DNA of 6,244 bases from Bacillota bacterium (GTDB lineage: Bacteria; Bacillota; Bacilli; Alicyclobacillales; SLC66): contig JAKACR010000169.1 of assembly GCA_021821225.1 (NCBI GenBank), positions 1 to 6,244 of the forward strand, given 5' to 3'. The notes under the pieces are model-generated. The model was not told the DNA's origin. It saw nothing but the letters and a program-made list of their open reading frames with translations, and did no database searches. The translations under genes and the position numbers were made by a program. Position 1 is the first letter of the stretch. Each line of letters begins with the position of its first letter. Positions 1-6,244 of the stretch are shown piece by piece.

Positions 1-175
1 GTTTCCTTCCGAACGCCTTCTGGGGAACTTCACGGCGATCCTTGACGCACTGCAAAAAGCGAAGCCCGCCGCGGCGAAGGGCCAGTACATCCGTCATGTG
101 TCCTTCAGTTCGACGATGGGTCCGGGCGTGCCGCTGAACTTGCAGCGCCTGTCGACGAGTTCGTCGGCAGAGTAA
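1..175 (+). CDS. rplA: 50S ribosomal protein L1, C-terminal part (5' end outside the window)
   Basis: Reading from base 2 gives 57 codons ending in TAA at 173-175; the start of the gene lies upstream of the window. The visible part contains [20 protein letters not shown] followed by PGVPL, which is the conserved C-terminal signature of bacterial L1 (compare KPAAAKGQY...SSTMGPGV in Bacillus). L1 binds 23S rRNA in the mobile L1 stalk, which helps release deacylated tRNA from the E site. In many bacteria it also represses its own rplK-rplA mRNA. After the GPGV motif the tail is a little longer and serine-rich (STSSSAE) compared with Bacillus L1, which is a minor lineage difference. The neighbour downstream is rplJ, as expected for the rplK-rplA-rplJ-rplL cluster. 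I see no clear intrinsic terminator after the stop, so some read-through into rplJ is possible. Confidence 0.97.
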   Translation, partial: FPSERLLGNFTAILDALQKAKPAAAKGQYIRHVSFSSTMGPGVPLNLQRLSTSSSAE

Positions 176-180
176 TTCCA

Positions 181-234
181 GCCGCGCTTCTGGGCAGGCG
201 GCGCTTCTGGGCAGCAGGCGGCGCCTTTGGGCAT
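181..234. repeat. Degenerate GC-rich direct repeat, three copies
   Basis: Three imperfect copies of a 17-base unit, GCGGCGCTTCTGGGCAG, lie at 181-197, 198-214 and 218-234. The first two are directly adjacent and differ at one base. The third follows a 3-base spacer (CAG) and differs at three positions. The array sits just after the rplA stop and ends where the -35 box of the rplJ promoter begins. Parts can pair with each other (200-204 GGCGC with 221-225 GCGCC; 181-185 GCCGC with 198-202 GCGGC), but there is no following T-run, so I do not call a terminator. Replication slippage is a simple origin; a function is not shown. Confidence 0.6.
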
Positions 235-262
235 TGCATGTCTTCTGAAATTCTGCTATAGT
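234..262 (+). promoter_or_regulatory. Sigma-A type promoter upstream of the rplJ leader
   Basis: The -35 box is TTGCAT (234-239) and the -10 box is TATAGT (257-262), with a 17-base spacer. TGC directly before the -10 (254-256) makes an extended -10. Initiation is expected near 268-270, so the transcript would begin just before the L10 leader fold. The promoter gives rplJ-rplL their own entry point, in addition to any read-through from rplA. The same design (17-base spacer, TGC before a TATNGT box) occurs in front of rpoB at 2283-2311. Confidence 0.75.
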
Positions 263-281
263 CAGCGGCATGTGTCTTGGA

Positions 282-433
282 CTGCAGACAGCGGGCGCCG
301 CCTGGGGAAACCGAAATTTGGTTTATCGCAACTCCCATGGCTGCTTAATGATTGGCCCGCCGAGGTCGTCGGATTATCGGGTTGTGGCGTTGCTTTTCGC
401 CTGCAGACGGAGAGCGCGCTGTCCTCCTCCGTC
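282..433 (+). ncRNA. L10 leader RNA: ribosomal stalk autoregulatory element with antiterminator
   Basis: This untranslated region has the hallmarks of the Firmicute L10 leader. GCGGGC (291-296) pairs with GCCCGC (355-360). A nested arm pairs GCC (300-302) and TGGG (303-306) with CCCA (334-337) and GGC (339-341), leaving T338 unpaired. It is capped by AAACC (308-312) against GGTTT (320-324). GCTTAAT (343-349) and CCGCCGAGG (358-366) look like the conserved L10-binding, kink-turn-bearing strand. CTGCAG at 282-287 can pair with CTGCAG at 401-406 and close the domain. GACGGAG (406-412) can pair with CTCCGTC (427-433) as an antiterminator, which uses the 5' arm of the terminator. In the known family the L10-L12 complex binds the leader and favours termination, giving feedback control. 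Identification is by motif recognition; the exact fold is inferred by hand. Confidence 0.85.
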
Positions 434-463
434 CGCGATCTGCGGCGGAGGTTGGTTTATTTT
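426..463 (+). terminator. Attenuator (intrinsic terminator) in the L10 leader
   Basis: CCTCCG (426-431) pairs with CGGAGG (446-451) and CCGC (433-436) with GCGG (442-445), with one bulged T at 432 and a 5-base loop (437-441). The stem is followed by an interrupted T-rich tract (452-463, TTGGTTTATTTT). The 5' arm overlaps the proposed antiterminator strand (427-433), so the two folds exclude each other. The hairpin ends about 10 bases before the rplJ ribosome binding site, the expected place for an L10-leader attenuator. The T-tract is imperfect, which would fit partial rather than complete termination. Confidence 0.75.
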
Positions 464-485
464 GCTGGGATGAGGAGGTGTTGCA

Positions 486-983
486 GTGGGCAATCGAGAG
501 GCGAAAATGGCCGTGGTGGCGGAGATCTCTGATAAACTGGCGCGCAGCAAGAGCACGATCGTCACCGATTACCGCGGACTGACGGTCGCCGAGATTACGG
601 ATTTGCGCAAGTCCCTGCGTGAGGCGGGTGTGGAGTTCCGCGTGCTGAAAAATACGCTCGCGAGCCGCGCGGCGGCGGAATCTAACGCGTCGGCGCTTGA
701 TGCGTATCTGACAGGGCCGACGGCAATCGCATTCGGTTACGATGATCCGGTCGTGCCGGCGAAGCTGTTGAACACGTTCGCCACGGCGCACAAGGCGCTG
801 GAGATCAAAGGCGGGCTGGTGGAAGGCCGCCTTGTGGACGCCGCGGGTGTCGAGGAACTGGCGTCCCTGTCGTCGCGCGAGGGCATGCTGTCCCTGTTGC
901 TGAGTGTTCTTCAGGCGCCATTGCGCAATTTCGCGTACGCGGTCAAGCAGGTAGCGGAACAGCAGGATACGGCGCAAGGCTGA
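486..983 (+). CDS. rplJ: 50S ribosomal protein L10
   Basis: The 165-residue product matches bacterial L10 along its length and is almost the same length as the Bacillus protein (about 166). L10 anchors the ribosomal stalk to 23S rRNA and carries the L7/L12 dimers that recruit translation GTPases. Visible signatures are [12 protein letters not shown] (21-32), the [12 protein letters not shown] stretch (51-62), the LTGPTAIAF segment (75-83) and [19 protein letters not shown] (130-148). The C-terminal helix (about 133-161) is the L12-binding region. I chose GTG at 486 because AGGAGGTG (473-480) lies at ideal spacing and the resulting N-terminus aligns with Bacillus L10. The in-frame ATG at 507 lacks a good binding site and would remove conserved N-terminal length. 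The gene is preceded by the L10 leader and attenuator and followed 89 bases later by rplL. Confidence 0.97.
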   Translation: MGNREAKMAVVAEISDKLARSKSTIVTDYRGLTVAEITDLRKSLREAGVEFRVLKNTLASRAAAESNASALDAYLTGPTAIAFGYDDPVVPAKLLNTFATAHKALEIKGGLVEGRLVDAAGVEELASLSSREGMLSLLLSVLQAPLRNFAYAVKQVAEQQDTAQG

Positions 984-988
984 GAGGG

Positions 989-1015
989 GCGTCCTGTCGA
1001 CGCGGCAGGATGCGC
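989..1015 (+). other. Small hairpin between rplJ and rplL
   Basis: TCCTG (992-996) pairs with CAGGA (1006-1010), and GCG (989-991) can pair with CGC (1013-1015) around a 2-base bulge. A competing fold pairs GCGTC (989-993) with GACGC (999-1003). There is no T-run, so it is not a terminator. It begins just after the rplJ stop and ends about 43 bases before the rplL ribosome binding site. It could affect mRNA cutting or translational coupling, or be chance in GC-rich DNA. Confidence 0.3.
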
Positions 1016-1072
1016 GGTCCGGCGTGCAGTATCTCGCCGGGTTCATAGAGTTCATAACGGGAGGGTCCACGG

Positions 1073-1441
1073 TTGACGAGTGAACAGATTCTTGAGGCGA
1101 TCAAGGGCATGACGGTCCTTGAATTGAATGATCTGGTGAAAGCCATCGAAACGGAATTTGGCGTGACGGCGGCGGCGCCGGTTGCCGCGGCGGGCGGCGC
1201 GGGAGCGGCGGCGCCTGCGGAGGTCGAGCAGACGGAATTCGATGTCATCCTGACGGAAGCGGGGCCATCCAAGATCAACGTGATCAAGGCGGTGCGCGAA
1301 GTGACGGGGCTGGGACTGAAGGAAGCCAAGGAACTGGTCGACAATGTGCCCAAACCGCTGAAAGAGAAGGTTGCGCGGGAAGAGGCCGAGGCTGTGAAGG
1401 CGAAGATCACCGAACAGGGCGGCGGCGTCGAGATCAAGTGA
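1073..1441 (+). CDS. rplL: 50S ribosomal protein L7/L12
   Basis: The 122-residue acidic protein is L7/L12, the multicopy stalk protein that binds L10 and contacts initiation, elongation and release factors. The order is typical. An N-terminal dimerisation helix pair covers 1-30 ([18 protein letters not shown]). An Ala/Gly/Pro-rich flexible hinge covers about 31-52. The globular factor-binding domain covers about 54-122, with EFDVIL (55-60) and the hallmark [13 protein letters not shown] (78-90). The start is TTG at 1073, the only reasonable initiator in this frame: GGGAGGG (1059-1065) stands 7 bases before it, and the frame then reads [13 protein letters not shown] like other L7/L12 proteins. 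A TTG start with a strong ribosome binding site is notable for one of the most abundant proteins in the cell. Two strong hairpins follow the stop. Confidence 0.98.
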   Translation: MTSEQILEAIKGMTVLELNDLVKAIETEFGVTAAAPVAAAGGAGAAAPAEVEQTEFDVILTEAGPSKINVIKAVREVTGLGLKEAKELVDNVPKPLKEKVAREEAEAVKAKITEQGGGVEIK

Positions 1442-1466
1442 CACGCGACGGTCTGCAGGTTTGCCG

Positions 1467-1544
1467 GGTCGTCGTCATCCCCCTTGCTCGTCGCGAGTTC
1501 CGCGAAGCGGTGTCTGAGCAGGAGCAAAGGGGATGACGACGGCT
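1467..1544 (+). promoter_or_regulatory. Long near-perfect stem-loop after rplL, possible mRNA processing or attenuation site
   Basis: Bases 1471-1489 and 1522-1540 are inverted repeats matching at 18 of 19 positions; the only mismatch is C1483 against A1528. The pairing extends outward through 1467-1470 with 1541-1544, using two G-T wobbles. The 32-base loop contains a smaller hairpin, TCGCG (1491-1495) with CGCGA (1501-1505). No T-tract follows, so classical intrinsic termination is unlikely. The place, between rplL and the RNA-polymerase part of the operon, matches where Escherichia coli has an attenuator and an RNase III cleavage hairpin between rplL and rpoB. A similar role here is inference. 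Confidence 0.7.
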
Positions 1545-1567
1545 GGTAGAGGACATTTCAAGACGAA

Positions 1568-1604
1568 CGAAAGGAGCGGAGCGTCTGACAGGCCGCTCCT
1601 TTCG
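1568..1604 (+). promoter_or_regulatory. Second stem-loop after rplL with a perfect 12-bp stem
   Basis: CGAAAGGAGCGG (1568-1579) is the exact reverse complement of CCGCTCCTTTCG (1593-1604), with a 13-base loop. The 5' arm contains AAAGGAG, a Shine-Dalgarno-like word, but no start codon stands at a useful distance after it. The sequence after the stem is GC-rich rather than T-rich, so this is not a standard terminator. It ends only about 8 bases before the ribosome binding site of the methyltransferase gene and may protect the 3' end of processed rplL mRNA or lower read-through. The structure is clear; the role is inferred. Confidence 0.6.
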
Positions 1605-1623
1605 CGTCCGCGGCGGTGATCTT

Positions 1624-2262
1624 GTGATGGTGGAACACTACTACGCGGATCATCCTTCTGTCTCGTCCGATCCGCGCGAGATCGAGGCCGTGGTGCGCGG
1701 GCGCGCGCTTTGTCTCACGGTTGACAGAGGCGTATTCAGTCGGCGCGGCATCGATCGCGGTTCCCTTCTGCTGGCGGAATCTGTCGCGGCAGAACCGGAT
1801 GGGTGTTTGCTGGACCTGGGGTGCGGCTATGGCGTTGTCGGCATTGCTCTGGCTTTGGCCGTGCCGCGGCTGCGCGTTTTTGCGTCCGACATCAATCGGC
1901 GGGCGGTCGATCTCGCGCAGATCAATATCGCCGCCAACGGTTTGGCGGATCGCGCAACAGTCGTGCGCGCGGATGGAGCGCTCGGCGTTGCGCCGGGGAT
2001 CCAATTTGACGCGGTCGCGCTGAACCCGCCCATTCGCGCGGGGAAAACCGTTGTGTGGCGGCTTTACGAGGAAGCGGCCGTCCGGCTTGCGCCGCGCGGA
2101 TGCCTGTGGGTCGTGATCCAGAAGAAGCAGGGCGCTGATTCGACGCTGCGCAAGCTGGGCGAGTTGTTTGGCCGGGTGGATATCGTGCGCAGGGACGCTG
2201 GCTATCGCGTGTTGCGTGCGTGCGCGGTGAAAGGCGATCATGACGGCGACGCGCGTCCCTAA
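1624..2262 (+). CDS. ybxB: RsmC/YbxB-family class I SAM-dependent methyltransferase
   Basis: The 212-residue protein resembles Bacillus YbxB and the catalytic half of RsmC, a 16S rRNA guanine-N2 methyltransferase. It begins with EHYYADHPSV, typical of YbxB. The SAM-binding motif I is LDLGCGYG (63-70), an acidic residue follows at D89 (FASDIN), and the catalytic motif is NPPIRAGK (134-141). NPP is characteristic of enzymes that methylate exocyclic amino groups. WVVIQKKQGA (162-171) is another family signature. It lacks the extra N-terminal domain of Escherichia coli RsmC, as the Bacillus protein does. The true RNA target is not shown by sequence. Start: GTG 1624 and ATG 1627 are both possible. 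GGCGGTGATC (1612-1621) is a 9-of-10 match to the anti-16S consensus and favours either; GTG has the tighter spacing. The location between rplL and rpoB is the conserved Bacillales position. Confidence 0.93.
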   Translation: MMVEHYYADHPSVSSDPREIEAVVRGRALCLTVDRGVFSRRGIDRGSLLLAESVAAEPDGCLLDLGCGYGVVGIALALAVPRLRVFASDINRRAVDLAQINIAANGLADRATVVRADGALGVAPGIQFDAVALNPPIRAGKTVVWRLYEEAAVRLAPRGCLWVVIQKKQGADSTLRKLGELFGRVDIVRRDAGYRVLRACAVKGDHDGDARP

Positions 2263-2282
2263 ACCAGAATGAAAATTTGTTA

Positions 2283-2311
2283 TTGACATAGTGTGGCGGA
2301 TGTGCTATTGT
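2283..2311 (+). promoter_or_regulatory. Sigma-A type promoter for rpoB-rpoC
   Basis: A consensus -35 TTGACA (2283-2288) is followed after 17 bases by TATTGT (2306-2311), with TGC at 2303-2305 making an extended -10. An AT-rich stretch lies just upstream (2267-2282) and could act like an UP element. Initiation is expected near 2317-2318, about 265 bases before the rpoB start. The promoter begins 20 bases after the methyltransferase stop. It would let RNA polymerase subunits be made independently of the ribosomal promoter upstream. Confidence 0.8.
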
Positions 2312-2417
2312 GGAAAAATGCGAAAATGGTATGGGTGGAGTATGCCTATACGAATATTTTTCGCTTTTTGTGGCAATAGAAGAATATTGCGCATCTTTTG
2401 GCCAAAACGAGGGAGAC

Positions 2418-2474
2418 CGGTATTCACGCCGCCGCCATCCGGACGAAACGGTGATGGATGTGTCGTGAATGTCG
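2418..2474 (+). other. Stem-loop in the rpoB leader
   Basis: ATTCACG (2422-2428) is the exact reverse complement of CGTGAAT (2464-2470). The helix extends outward to 2418 and 2474 with two G-T wobbles and two further G-C pairs, giving 11 pairs. Inside, CATCC (2436-2440) can pair with GGATG (2456-2460), making a two-part hairpin with internal loops. No T-run follows directly, so it is not a terminator by itself. Whether the fold is conserved cannot be judged from one sequence. Confidence 0.5.
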
Positions 2475-2503
2475 TTGCGGTGGCCGGCATGGGTTTTTCG
2501 TCC

Positions 2504-2547
2504 AGAAAGAGAATCCGGCTTGATCCGCGCGTCTTTCTTTTGTTTTT
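2504..2547 (+). terminator. Possible weak attenuator in the rpoB leader
   Basis: AGAAAGA (2504-2510) can pair with TCTTTCT (2532-2538), with a small inner helix CGG (2516-2518) with CCG (2525-2527). The region 2532-2547 is strongly T-rich. A hairpin running into a T-rich tract is the plan of an intrinsic terminator, but the outer stem is only 7 bp and mostly A-T, so its strength is doubtful. It lies just upstream of the rpoB ribosome binding site, where an attenuator would act. Confidence 0.25.
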
Positions 2548-2570
2548 GCGGTAGTCCAAGGACTTGGTTT

Positions 2571-2579
2571 GAGGGGTGA
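2571..2579 (+). promoter_or_regulatory. Ribosome binding site that decides the rpoB start
   Basis: GAGGGGTGA (2571-2579) resembles the GAGGTGA part of the consensus. It overlaps the GTG at 2576, so it cannot serve that codon. It lies about 8 bases before the in-frame TTG at 2585, close to the 7-base spacing seen for rplJ, rplL and rpoC here. It therefore supports TTG 2585 as the real initiator. Confidence 0.7.
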
Positions 2580-2584
2580 CCGAT

Positions 2585-6118
<3,534 letters not shown>

Positions 6119-6161
6119 CCCGCAGCGGCACCATGCAATGATCGTCTAGGAGGGACCACCA

Positions 6162-6244
6162 GTGCTCGACGTGAACAACTTTGAGTTTATGAAGATCGGC
6201 CTTGCCTCCCCGGACAAAATCCGTTCGTGGTCGCATGGAGAGGT
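6162..6244 (+). CDS. rpoC: DNA-directed RNA polymerase subunit beta', N-terminal fragment (runs off the window)
   Basis: Twenty-seven complete codons from GTG 6162 give [20 protein letters not shown] followed by RSWSHGE. This is nearly identical to the start of Bacillus RpoC ([20 protein letters not shown]...). The beta' subunit holds the catalytic magnesium-binding aspartates and the clamp, but those lie beyond the window. TAGGAGGG (6147-6154) is a strong ribosome binding site 7 bases before the GTG. The gap after the rpoB stop is 43 bases, with no promoter or terminator seen, so rpoB and rpoC are surely co-transcribed. Confidence 0.97.
   Translation, partial: MLDVNNFEFMKIGLASPDKIRSWSHGE

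Larger units (their letters stand above)
2318..2584 (+). promoter_or_regulatory. Long structured rpoB 5' untranslated leader
   Basis: About 265 bases separate the predicted start of transcription from the rpoB start codon, with no convincing gene. The first part is clearly AT-richer than the surrounding genes. It contains a 6-bp hairpin, GCAATA (2373-2378) with TATTGC (2385-2390), around a GAAGAA loop. A larger stem-loop at 2418-2474 and a weaker hairpin with a T-rich tail at 2504-2547 are listed separately. I do not recognise a known riboswitch, T-box or ribosomal-protein leader here. A leader this long and folded suggests post-initiation control of rpoB, but that is inference. Confidence 0.5.

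Noticed and set aside
507..509. ATG as the start of rplJ
   Set aside because: There is no Shine-Dalgarno sequence at proper distance, while GTG 486 has AGGAGGTG and gives the family length.
1041..1056. Two close copies of GTTCATA before the rplL ribosome binding site
   Set aside because: They are only seven bases long, with no promoter spacing or known binding site; most likely chance.
345..1527. Minus-strand open frames opposite rplJ and rplL
   Set aside because: They mirror highly conserved ribosomal protein genes and show no family resemblance or ribosome binding sites.
1467..1604. Intrinsic terminator or end of operon after rplL
   Set aside because: Both hairpins are strong but neither is followed by a T-tract, and the operon continues with ybxB in the conserved order. 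Processing or partial attenuation fits better.
2291..2554. An 87-codon plus-strand frame in the rpoB leader (also ATG starts at 2318 and 2342)
   Set aside because: It overlaps the -10 box, or starts at the predicted transcription start, or lacks a properly spaced ribosome binding site. The peptide looks like translated non-coding DNA. A leader peptide cannot be fully excluded.

Overview
The window is a piece of the core ribosomal-protein/RNA-polymerase operon of a Gram-positive bacterium. The order is rplA (3' end) - rplJ - rplL - rsmC-like methyltransferase (ybxB) - rpoB - rpoC (5' end), all on the + strand. A ybxB-type methyltransferase between rplL and rpoB is the Bacillus arrangement. The proteins also read like Bacillus L10, L7/L12, YbxB, RpoB and RpoC recalled from memory. 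The DNA is GC-rich (near 60 percent by eye) and no gene starts at a preferred ATG. This suggests a GC-rich Bacillales lineage such as Alicyclobacillaceae, but that placement is inference, not a database result.

Layout. Bases 1-175 hold the last 57 codons of L1. Bases 176-485 hold a short GC-rich tandem repeat, a good sigma-A promoter with an extended -10, a recognisable L10 leader RNA, and an attenuator hairpin with a U-rich tail just before rplJ. rplJ (GTG start) and rplL (TTG start) follow. Bases 1442-1623 hold two strong hairpins without proper U-tracts: a 23-position arm pair around a 32-base loop, and a perfect 12-bp stem. The methyltransferase gene comes next. Bases 2263-2584 hold a second strong promoter and a roughly 265-base, AT-richer, structured leader for rpoB. 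rpoB is intact, and its best start is a TTG at 2585, three codons inside the longest open frame. rpoC begins 43 bases after rpoB.

How it works together. L10 and L7/L12 form the ribosomal stalk, and L10 (as its complex with L12) is expected to bind the leader and cause premature termination when in excess. The two hairpins after rplL and the separate rpoB promoter would let the cell uncouple the high demand for L12 from the lower demand for RNA polymerase subunits. Every protein-coding gene here is a conserved housekeeping gene. I found no mobile element, CRISPR array, defence system or plausible new protein system. The points worth a second look are regulatory: the attenuator geometry, the hairpins after rplL, the structured rpoB leader, and the uniform use of non-ATG starts.
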